DNA of 64,000 nt, taken from assembly GCA_016791445.1 (NCBI GenBank), contig JAEUMP010000012.1, positions 100,949 to 164,948 on the forward strand, written 5' to 3'. The number at the start of each line of letters is the position of its first letter. The first letter of the stretch is position 1. The notes below the pieces were generated by a model, which was not told where the DNA came from, did not search any database, and worked only from the letters and a program-made list of their open reading frames with translations. The translations under genes and the position numbers were made by a program. Positions 55,737 through 64,000 of the stretch are shown one piece after another. The DNA is from Hyphomonadaceae bacterium. Its GTDB lineage: Bacteria > Pseudomonadota > Alphaproteobacteria > Caulobacterales > Aquidulcibacteraceae.

Positions 55737-56720
55737 TCATTCCTGCGTCATGCGCGAGGCGCCCTCGGCGCTGACGCGCGCGGTTATGCCGTCAGCGCCC
55801 TTGGCGAGGAACCAGACGCGGTTCAGGCGATAGTCGATGGTGATGGCGTCGAGCTGGCCGATCACGTCCATGCCGAGCAGCAGCGCGGGCTTCTCTTCCA
55901 GCCGCCAGATCCGGAAGACGTGCGTGTCCGCGAACAGGAGCGGCATCTTCGTCACATTGCCCGCGCCGATGCGCAGCCGCGGCACCCAGATGATGTCTGC
56001 GGATACATGCGGGCCGACGGCGCCGAAGACGAGTGTCTGCCCGTCCGCACGCGTGCGCGTGCGCTGCGCAATGAGGGCGGCGCGCAGGGCGCTATTGCCG
56101 ATTGAACGCTCCGCGCCGGTGTCGACGACCGCCTCGACCTGCACGTCCGCCACGCGCCCGCGCACGAGCGGCAGGAGCCCGAACCGCATTTCCGCCGGCA
56201 GAGACGTCGCGCGCTGCGGGCGCGCAGGCGCGGCGCGGGAGTCCGAAATGTCGATACGGTTGCGCCGAAAATCGACGGAGATCCGCGTGCCTGTGAGATT
56301 GTCGGCGCCCAGCATGCCGTCCGCCGTCGCGTGCACGCGGCTGGTCAGCACGGGCATGTCCACATTCCGGCGCACGATGGCGCCGATGCGCAGCTCCGCG
56401 ACGCGGGCCATCGGCGCCAGCTCCGATCCCGTCACGCCATGCACGACCGCCGGTTCGCCCGCGCTGAAGTCGAGTCCGAGCCGCCGCGCTGTTTCGGGCG
56501 CGAGCACGGTCCTGTTGGCGCCGGTGTCGACGATGAACAGGAACGGCCCCTGACCATTGAGCCAGACCGGCGCCAAGATCCGTCCGATGCCGTCATTGGT
56601 TGTCGGAGCGGCATAGAGGACGGGCTCGTGCGCGCGTTCCGCCGCGACGACATCTCCGGCCGCGAACAGGAAGAACGCCGCCGCAAGTCCCGCACAGGCC
56701 TCGATCCACATCCGGCGCAT
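55737..56720 (-). CDS. Retropepsin-like aspartic protease
   Basis: 327 residues. A signal peptide (LAAAFFLFAAGDVVAA) precedes two tandem retropepsin-like domains, each with the D-T-G-A active-site motif: IVDTGANRT at about 68-76 and VVDTGAERS at about 203-211. Each domain is one half of a protease dimer, so the protein may form its own active site, as in SpoT-like or DUF-type periplasmic aspartyl proteases. The ATG at 56720 was chosen because GGAG is about eight bases upstream. It is divergent from the MFS gene. Confidence 0.87.
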   Translation of the reverse strand: MRRMWIEACAGLAAAFFLFAAGDVVAAERAHEPVLYAAPTTNDGIGRILAPVWLNGQGPFLFIVDTGANRTVLAPETARRLGLDFSAGEPAVVHGVTGSELAPMARVAELRIGAIVRRNVDMPVLTSRVHATADGMLGADNLTGTRISVDFRRNRIDISDSRAAPARPQRATSLPAEMRFGLLPLVRGRVADVQVEAVVDTGAERSIGNSALRAALIAQRTRTRADGQTLVFGAVGPHVSADIIWVPRLRIGAGNVTKMPLLFADTHVFRIWRLEEKPALLLGMDVIGQLDAITIDYRLNRVWFLAKGADGITARVSAEGASRMTQE

Positions 56721-56814
56721 GTCGACGCTCCGCTCCCGCTCCACCATGCGCCCGGAATCCGCCGCCGCAAAGCGGCGCTGTTTGTGCTGGCATTCCAGCC
56801 GCGCGCCGTGGCAC

Positions 56815-58074
56815 ATGAACCGCGTGACCTCTCCGACATCAGGCGCCGCCGCCGGCTCCGCGATCCGCATGCCCTCCACGCCCGAGCTTGTGGCGATGGT
56901 GGCGGCCTTCATGGCCCTCAACGCCCTCGGCATCGACATCATGCTGCCGGCGTTGCCGCAGATATCGCACGACTTCGGCGTTCTGGAAGGCAACGACCGT
57001 CACCTCGTCGTGATCGTATACATGCTGTCCTTCGGCGTGGCGCAGGTGTTCTACGGGCCGCTGTCGGACAGCTACGGGCGACGCCCGGTGCTGCTGTGGT
57101 CCATGGGGCTCTATCTTCTCGCCACCATCGGCTGCGTGCTGGCGCAGGACTTCACGACATTCCTCATCGCCCGCGGCGCGCAAGGCGCATCGGCCGCAGC
57201 GGCGCGGATCATCGCAGTGGCCGTCGTGCGCGACATGATGAGCGGACGCGAAATGGCGCGCGTGATGTCTCTGGCGATGATGGTGTTCATGATCATTCCG
57301 ATCATCGCGCCGGCGCTCGGACAACTTGTCCTGCTCATCGGCCCGTGGCGGTGGATCTTCGGATTTCTCGCCATCGGCGGGCTCATCGTGATGGCCTGGA
57401 CATGGCTGCGCCTGCCTGAAACGCGACCGCGTGAGACGCGTACCTCGCTCCGGCTCGCCACTGCGCTGGCAAGCTATGCGGCGATCGCGAAGGAACGCCA
57501 GGCGCTCGGCTACGCCGTGGCGAGCACATTTCTTTTCGGCGCGCTCATGGCCTACATCACGACGAGCCAGCAGATCTTCGCCGAGCACTACGCCATGGGC
57601 GACATGTTCCCCCTCGCCTTCGCGAGCGTGGCGCTGACCATGTCGCTGGCGTCCTTCATCAATTCGCGCCTCGTCATGCGCCTCGGCATGCACCGCATCG
57701 GACACACGGCGCTTCTCGCCTTCACCCTGATGAGCGCGCTGCACGGCGCTGTGCTGCTCTTCGGGCCGACGCCGCTGTGGATCTATCTGGCAATGCTGTC
57801 GCTCACCATGTTGCTGTTCGGCATGATCGGCGCGAACTTCAACGCCATCGTCATGGAGCCGCTCGGCGCGCGCGCCGGCGCCGGCGCGGCCTTCTACGGC
57901 TTCTTCACCACGGTAGGCAGCGCGTTGGTCGGGGCTGCAATCGCAGCGCTCTACGACGGCACGCCCGCGCCCTTCATTCTCGGCTCCGCCGCTGTCGGCG
58001 CGCTGGCATTGCTGGCGGTATTTGTCACCGAACGGGGCAAGCTCTTCGGCGCCCGTCCACCGGCGGCGACGTAG
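56815..58074 (+). CDS. Bcr/CflA-family drug-resistance MFS transporter
   Basis: 419 residues and twelve membrane helices. FMALNALGIDIMLPALPQIS, the A-motif GPLSDSYGRRPVLLW and RGAQGASAAAARIIAVAVVRD are the signature of the Bcr/CflA group of proton-driven exporters. It probably expels toxic compounds or metabolites. ATGs at 56815 and 56869 are both possible. No regulator gene is beside it. Confidence 0.9.
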   Translation: MNRVTSPTSGAAAGSAIRMPSTPELVAMVAAFMALNALGIDIMLPALPQISHDFGVLEGNDRHLVVIVYMLSFGVAQVFYGPLSDSYGRRPVLLWSMGLYLLATIGCVLAQDFTTFLIARGAQGASAAAARIIAVAVVRDMMSGREMARVMSLAMMVFMIIPIIAPALGQLVLLIGPWRWIFGFLAIGGLIVMAWTWLRLPETRPRETRTSLRLATALASYAAIAKERQALGYAVASTFLFGALMAYITTSQQIFAEHYAMGDMFPLAFASVALTMSLASFINSRLVMRLGMHRIGHTALLAFTLMSALHGAVLLFGPTPLWIYLAMLSLTMLLFGMIGANFNAIVMEPLGARAGAGAAFYGFFTTVGSALVGAAIAALYDGTPAPFILGSAAVGALALLAVFVTERGKLFGARPPAAT

Positions 58075-58195
58075 CGTGGTGAACAAGAGGTGACTCGCCC
58101 GCGCGGCGTATTCACCATGCGCGACACGCCTCTTCTGACACGTTTGTTGCATGGCCGCCGGTCACCACATCACGGACCAATCGCAGGCGAACCAG

Positions 58196-59023
58196 ATGAA
58201 CCGGAATGACACAAAGCGCGGCATGGCGAAGGCGATCGCGCCGGAAAAGCTGATGCAGGGCGGATTTCTTACGCTCGGCGCCGGCCTCATCATCATCGGC
58301 GCACGCGAGCCCTTCCTGGTGTCCCAGATTCTGCTCTATGTGCTCGCGGCCGTGGTGTCGGCGGCGCCGTTCGTCTTCCTCGCGGTCGCGCGCCAGCGCG
58401 ACGAGAAGGAGCGCGCGTTCAACGCCGATGCGCAGGAGCGCCGCCAGAACCAGACCCGTCGCGAAATCCGCCGCATGATGAAGGCGGATGTTGAGACGCT
58501 GCGTCTGCGCACCGGCGCCAACGACGACGCCGAAGCGCGCCGCAAGGCCGTCGCGCGGTATGTCGAGGAGGAAATCCTGCCGCAGGTCTCGCACGCGATC
58601 ATCGCGTCCGAACGGCCCATGTGGCTCCAGGAGGCGCAGGTGCAGGCGCAGGCCCTGCTCGAGACCCCGCCCGCCGAACCGACCCGTCTCTTGATCGATG
58701 CGTGCCTCGGGCGCGTCTCCGCCGCCGGCTGGGACGCGACGACGGACGGCGACGGCATGATGGTGCAGTCGGGAGAGGCATGCGCCTACTTCCAGTGCCT
58801 GCACGCCGATGCGCCGATCGACACGGACGCCGTCGACGCCTTCGTGGCGCGCCTGAAGTCGGTGCAGATCCGTCGCGGCGCAATCGTCGCGCACCAGGCC
58901 TTCACGCCCGCCGCCCTGCAGCATGCGCGCGCGCACGGCGTCGGGCTGATCCGCCCGGCCCACGTGCCGACCTTCCTTGAATGGGCCGCCCGCGCGTCCG
59001 CGCCGGCGAAGAAGTCTGCCTGA
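58196..59023 (+). CDS. Membrane protein with a degenerate Mrr-like nuclease domain
   Basis: 275 residues. Two N-terminal membrane helices (GFLTLGAGLIIIGA; ILLYVLAAVVSAAPFVFLAV) precede a coiled region rich in Arg/Glu (ARQRDEKERAFNADAQERR). The C-terminus (about 180-265) follows the Mrr-type PD-(D/E)xK plan: AAGWDATTDGDGMMVQSG, YFQCLHAD, GAIVAHQAFTPAALQHARAHGVGLI. The catalytic Lys of the usual Q-C-K motif is Leu here, so it is probably inactive as a nuclease. ATGs at 58151 and 58223 are alternatives. The function is unknown. Confidence 0.68.
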   Translation: MNRNDTKRGMAKAIAPEKLMQGGFLTLGAGLIIIGAREPFLVSQILLYVLAAVVSAAPFVFLAVARQRDEKERAFNADAQERRQNQTRREIRRMMKADVETLRLRTGANDDAEARRKAVARYVEEEILPQVSHAIIASERPMWLQEAQVQAQALLETPPAEPTRLLIDACLGRVSAAGWDATTDGDGMMVQSGEACAYFQCLHADAPIDTDAVDAFVARLKSVQIRRGAIVAHQAFTPAALQHARAHGVGLIRPAHVPTFLEWAARASAPAKKSA

Positions 59024-59029
59024 AGCGGC

Positions 59030-59632
59030 CTACTTCAACTGGTCCATGCCGGTGATGATGTTGCCGACGAGGCCGTAGTCGCGCGCCTCTTCGGCCATCA
59101 TCCAGTAGTCGCGATCCGTATCGGCCTTGATCCGCTCCAGCGGCTGGCCGGTGGCCGCCGCGAAGATGCGGTTGAGCCGTTCGCGCATGCGCAGGATCTC
59201 CCGCGCCTGGATCGCCACGTCAGACGCCGCACCGCCGACGCCGCCACGCGGTTCGTGCAGCAGGAAGCGGGTGTTCGGCAGGCTGTAACGATCCGCCTTG
59301 TCCGCCGCGCAGTAGATCAGCGCGCCAGCCGACGCTACCCAGCCCGTGCCCAGTACGCGGACGCGCGGTTTCACGAACTTGATCATGTCGTGGATCATGT
59401 CGCCGCTCTCGACGTGACCGCCGGGAGACGAGATCACGAGCGTGATCGGATCGTCCTTGGCCGCCGCAAGCGCGAGCAGCGAATCCGAAATCCGCTTGGC
59501 CTGCTTGTCGTTGATCTCGCCCGTGAGCGTGAGGATGCGCGCGTCAAAGAGCGCCTTGTCCGCCGCGAAGCCCGGCATCGGCGGCGGGGCGTCTTCGGGC
59601 TTGGTGTCTTCGTCGTCGAGACGGTAGGTCAT
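59030..59632 (-). CDS. ClpP-like serine protease
   Basis: 200 residues. The Clp protease triad is intact: Ser101 (GWVASAGALIY), His126 (FLLHEPRGG) and Asp175 (DTDRDYWM). ILTLTGEINDKQAKRI and VISSPGGHVESGDMIHDMI also match ClpP. The Ser motif differs from the usual S-M-G, and an acidic N-terminal extension is present, so this may be a ClpP paralogue rather than the main ClpP. The ATG at 59632 has GGAAAGG upstream. No clpX or clpA is adjacent. Confidence 0.9.
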   Translation of the reverse strand: MTYRLDDEDTKPEDAPPPMPGFAADKALFDARILTLTGEINDKQAKRISDSLLALAAAKDDPITLVISSPGGHVESGDMIHDMIKFVKPRVRVLGTGWVASAGALIYCAADKADRYSLPNTRFLLHEPRGGVGGAASDVAIQAREILRMRERLNRIFAAATGQPLERIKADTDRDYWMMAEEARDYGLVGNIITGMDQLK

Positions 59633-59739
59633 GGGGGCCTTTCCGGGGATTGAGCCGGTGAATTCGCTCGCTCTCAGATGGACGGCTGCGTGCCCCGGCG
59701 CAAGAGGCGGCCCCTGCGGGCGGCGGCCCCGCAAATGAC

Positions 59740-59769
59740 GACGGCCCCGGTTTTGTGACCGGGGCCGTC
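59740..59769 (-). terminator. Terminator hairpin downstream of the sigma-54 activator
   Basis: A perfect 12-bp stem (59740-59751 with 59758-59769) with a six-base loop lies 23 bases past the activator stop. The minus-strand sequence after it has only a short T-rich stretch. Confidence 0.7.
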
Positions 59770-59792
59770 TGACAATTAACTCACAGGCCGGG

Positions 59793-61286
<1,494 letters not shown>

Positions 61287-61404
61287 TTGGTCCACCATGT
61301 TCCCGATGGACGCCTCTGACGGGCGCCCTTGTTTCACGGACCTTACCGGCAGGTTCCAAAGGTCGCGTTAAAATGGGACAGAAAAACCAATCATTTTCGT
61401 TTGT

Positions 61405-61431
61405 TAACGCGCATGAACGCTTTGTCGCGGC
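61405..61431 (+). promoter_or_regulatory. Second copy of the 27-base motif, upstream of the ABC1 kinase
   Basis: This copy matches the one at 32969-32995 at 23 of 27 positions (TAACGCGC, AACGCT and TCGCGGC blocks). It ends 44 bases before the ATG, against 46 at rpoN. It lies between divergent genes and could act on either. Confidence 0.5.
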
Positions 61432-61475
61432 AGCCATGCGGGACGCGCGGCGGGCAAGACCCTATTTATCCGAGC

Positions 61476-62852
61476 ATGGCTGACGATCCGGATAAGGACC
61501 CCGAACGCAATCGCCTTACCGCCCGTGCGGGCCGCTTCGCGAGCGTCGGCGTCAGCGCGGCGGGCGCTGCGGCCAGCGCCGGCTTCTCCGCGCTGTTTGG
61601 CGGAGACGCCGCAGACAAGCAGATCGCGGCGGCGATGAAGGCGGCCCTCGGGCGGACGAAGGGCCCGCTGATGAAGGTCGCGCAGATGATGGCGACCATC
61701 CCCGACTTCCTGCCGCCCGAGTTCGCGGAGGAGTTTTCCAAACTGCAGATGAACGCGCCGTCGATGGGCTGGCCCTTCGTGCAGCGCCGCATGCGCGGCG
61801 AACTCGGCCCGGAATGGGAGACGAAGTTCCAGTCATTCGAGCGCGAGGCGGTGGCGGCGGCGTCGCTCGGCCAGGTGCACCGCGCGGTGCTGCCGGATGG
61901 TCGCGCGGTCGCGTGCAAGCTGCAGTATCCGGAGATGGCGAGCGCCGTCGAAAGCGACATCGGCCAGATGCAGGGCATCATCGGTCTCGTGAAGCGGATG
62001 AACCGCCTCGTCGATCCCACGGAAATGGGTCTGGAAATCGCTGACCGCCTGCGTGAAGAACTCGACTACGCGCGCGAGGCCAGGCACATCGCGCTTTACC
62101 GCCTCATGCTCGCCGAGCGCCCCGACATCCGCCCGCCAGAGCCCGTGCCTGAACTCTCGACGAAACGCCTGCTGACGATGAGCTGGCTTGAGGGCCGGCC
62201 TCTCAGGACCTTCCTCGACGCCGATCAGGAAACGCGCAACCGCATCGCCACGCTGCTCTTCCACGCCTGGTGGGGTCCGATGGCGCGCTTCGGCGTCATC
62301 CACGGCGATCCGCACCTCGGCAACTACACCTTCCCCGAAGACGCGGCCTCCCTGAACCTGCTCGACTTCGGCTGCGTGCGCATCTTCCCGCCTCGCTTCG
62401 TGCAGGGCGTGATCAATCTCTACCGTGCGCTCGATGCCAACGATCTCGACGCGGTGAAACGCGCCTACGAGGACTGGGGCTTCGGCGGCCTGAACGACGG
62501 CGCGGTGGAGGCGCTCACCGTGTGGGCCCGCTTCATCTATGGACCGATGCTCGAGGACCGTGTGCGCCGCGTGGCGGAGGGCGTCAGCCCCGGCATGTAC
62601 GGGCGCCGCGAAGTCATCGACGTGAAGACGCGGCTCGCCGAACACGGCCCCGTCACCATCCCGCGCGAATTCGTGTTCATGGACCGCGCCGCCATCGGCC
62701 TCGGGGCGGCGTTCCTGCACCTCGATGCGGAGATGAATTTCAAGCGCCTGTTCGAGGCGCAGATCGAACAGTTCGAACTTGAGGCGGTCGCCGCGCGGCA
62801 GGCGTCGGCGCTCGCGGCAGTGGGTCTCGCCGCCGACGCCTTGTCGGGTTGA
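61476..62852 (+). CDS. ABC1/UbiB-family atypical kinase
   Basis: 458 residues. The N-terminal motif that should read K-x-G-Q is K-V-A-Q here (LMKVAQ, 66-70). The Ala-rich loop FEREAVAAASLGQVHRA, VAIK-type Lys148 (VACKLQ), GVIHGDPHLGNY and LLDFGCVR follow. Members (UbiB, COQ8/ADCK) bind ATP and support ubiquinone synthesis or lipid handling. No UbiB-type C-terminal membrane helices are seen. The ATG at 61476 is the first that gives a normal N-terminus. Confidence 0.9.
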   Translation: MADDPDKDPERNRLTARAGRFASVGVSAAGAAASAGFSALFGGDAADKQIAAAMKAALGRTKGPLMKVAQMMATIPDFLPPEFAEEFSKLQMNAPSMGWPFVQRRMRGELGPEWETKFQSFEREAVAAASLGQVHRAVLPDGRAVACKLQYPEMASAVESDIGQMQGIIGLVKRMNRLVDPTEMGLEIADRLREELDYAREARHIALYRLMLAERPDIRPPEPVPELSTKRLLTMSWLEGRPLRTFLDADQETRNRIATLLFHAWWGPMARFGVIHGDPHLGNYTFPEDAASLNLLDFGCVRIFPPRFVQGVINLYRALDANDLDAVKRAYEDWGFGGLNDGAVEALTVWARFIYGPMLEDRVRRVAEGVSPGMYGRREVIDVKTRLAEHGPVTIPREFVFMDRAAIGLGAAFLHLDAEMNFKRLFEAQIEQFELEAVAARQASALAAVGLAADALSG

Positions 62853-62964
62853 AGCGGGCGTCGCGCCGCGCTATCTGTCCGTCATCGTGAAGAGGACCGC
62901 CGCAGCCATGTGATTTTTCCCCGACCGCAAACCCACTCGGAATGCCATCGGGAAAGCTGCGTTC

Positions 62965-64000
62965 ATGTCATCGTTCATCGCGCTGCACGATCTTGCCTGG
63001 TCCACGCCGGACGGCAGACCTCTCTTCTCTGACATCACTCTTCAGTTCGGCGCCGAGCGCACGGGACTCGTCGGTCGCAATGGCGTCGGCAAGACCACGT
63101 TGCTGCGATTGATCGCCGGCACGCTGGAGCCCCGTCAGGGAAAGATAACGACATGCGGGACCATCGCGATCCTCCGCCAGACCGTGATGGTCGATGCGGA
63201 GGAAACGATCGCCGATCTCTTCGGCATCGCCGACGCCCTTGCGCGCCTGCGACGCGCGGCGAGCGGACAGGCTACCGCCGAGGACATGGCCGTCGCGGAC
63301 TGGTCGCTGGAGGCGCGTCTCGCCGATGCGCTGGCGCAGATGGACCTCGTCGCCGATCCCGACACACGCCTTGCAACTTTGTCCGGCGGGCAGCGGACGC
63401 GGGCAGGCCTGGCGGCGTTGGCCTTCGCAGCGCCGGACTTTCTCATTCTCGACGAGCCGACCAACAATCTCGATCGCGATGGCCGCGAGGCAGTGCTGCG
63501 CTTTCTCGCCGACTGGCGCTCAGGCGCCATCGTCGTCAGCCACGACCGCGATCTTCTCGAAACCATGGACGCCATCGTCGAACTCACCACGCTCGGCGCC
63601 GCGCGCTTCGGTGGCGGATGGAGCGCCTATCGCGCGCGCAAGGCGCAAGAGCTCGCCGCCGCGCGCCACGACCTCGCCAGCGCCGAACGCAAGATCAGCG
63701 AACTCGACCGCAACGCGCGGACCATCGCGGAGCGGAAAGCGCGCAAGGACGGCGCCGGCAAACGCAAGGCGGCGAAAGGCGATCAGCCGAAGATCCTTCT
63801 CGGCGCCATGAAGGAGCGCGCGCAGAACACCAGCGCCGACAATGCGCGCATCGCCGAAGGTCGACGGGAAGAGGCGCTGGCGGCGGCGACCGCGGCGCGG
63901 GCGCGCATCGAGGTGTTGCAGCCGCTTGAGGTCGCACTCGCGCCGACGGGGCTCGCCCGTCAGAAGCTTGTCCTGCAGCTGGATCGCGTGGAGGCGGGAC
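62965..64000 (+). CDS. ABC-F family ATPase, truncated by the window
   Basis: 345 codons are visible, and the second ATPase half is cut off. The first domain has Walker A GRNGVGKTT, signature LSGGQRTRAG and Walker B FLILDEPTNNLD, with the switch His in VVSHDRDLLE. The linker that follows is Lys/Arg/Ala-rich (RKARKDGAGKRKAAKG) and matches the ABC-F interdomain linker. ABC-F proteins act on the ribosome, in translation or antibiotic protection. There are no membrane segments. The start ATG is at 62965. Confidence 0.9.
   Translation, partial: MSSFIALHDLAWSTPDGRPLFSDITLQFGAERTGLVGRNGVGKTTLLRLIAGTLEPRQGKITTCGTIAILRQTVMVDAEETIADLFGIADALARLRRAASGQATAEDMAVADWSLEARLADALAQMDLVADPDTRLATLSGGQRTRAGLAALAFAAPDFLILDEPTNNLDRDGREAVLRFLADWRSGAIVVSHDRDLLETMDAIVELTTLGAARFGGGWSAYRARKAQELAAARHDLASAERKISELDRNARTIAERKARKDGAGKRKAAKGDQPKILLGAMKERAQNTSADNARIAEGRREEALAAATAARARIEVLQPLEVALAPTGLARQKLVLQLDRVEAG

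Overview
The window is GC-rich DNA of an alphaproteobacterium, most likely in or near Caulobacterales/Hyphomonadaceae. The main evidence is a chemotaxis operon whose gene order (mcp-cheX-cheY-cheA-cheW-cheR-cheB-cheY-cheD-cheU-cheY-cheE) matches my recollection of the major Caulobacter operon. The rnd-lptC-lptA-lptB-rpoN cluster, the rplY-pth-ychF cluster, the large TonB-dependent receptor and the NtrC-type regulator agree with this. Taxonomy is an inference; no 16S gene is present.

Layout. (1) 1-7378 is accessory DNA that looks like one end of an integrated island. It holds the N-terminal part of a DUF4062/STAND-type NTPase, a tyrosine integrase broken by one in-frame TGA, a TetR regulator divergent from a quinone oxidoreductase, an AbiEii-like nucleotidyltransferase and several unknown genes. 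It ends at a 20-base fragment that reads as the 3' end of a tRNA gene, the expected displaced attachment site. (2) 7418-21791 is one long minus-strand operon: an OprB-type porin, two methyl-accepting proteins (one a globin-coupled sensor), the full chemotaxis set, a stand-alone receiver and a hybrid kinase whose PAS domain carries the FixL heme-ligand pattern. (3) 21792-25490 is a signalling annex: a DHp-only mini-protein, a NarL-type response regulator and a third methyl-accepting protein. (4) 25693-36966 holds a serine hydrolase, an RNase D-like exonuclease, the lptC-lptA-lptB-rpoN cluster and small envelope proteins. (5) 36985-41467 holds queE-queC and a large TonB-dependent receptor. (6) 41555-55733 holds a WD40/CobW-type pair, prs and rplY-pth-TPR-ychF; a block of transport and hydrolase genes separates prs from rplY. 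(7) 55737-64000 holds a retropepsin-like protease, a Bcr/CflA-type MFS pump, a membrane protein with a degenerate Mrr-like domain, a ClpP-like protease, a sigma-54 activator, an ABC1-family kinase and a truncated ABC-F ATPase.

How the genes work together. In the chemotaxis block, receptors signal through CheW and CheA to several CheY proteins, while CheR, CheB and CheD set adaptation. Two receptors end in a W-E-E-F tail that resembles the CheR/CheB tether of enterobacterial receptors. The globin receptor and the FixL-like kinase suggest that oxygen or redox is an important input. LptC, LptA and LptB move lipopolysaccharide from the inner membrane. RpoN would serve the sigma-54 activator at the far end of the window.

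The least explained items are the island genes, the DHp-only protein with two kinds of candidate operator upstream, the receiver without its phosphoacceptor Asp, a 27-base motif at almost the same distance upstream of rpoN and the ABC1 kinase, and several palindromic intergenic repeats. No intact tRNA, rRNA or CRISPR array was seen.
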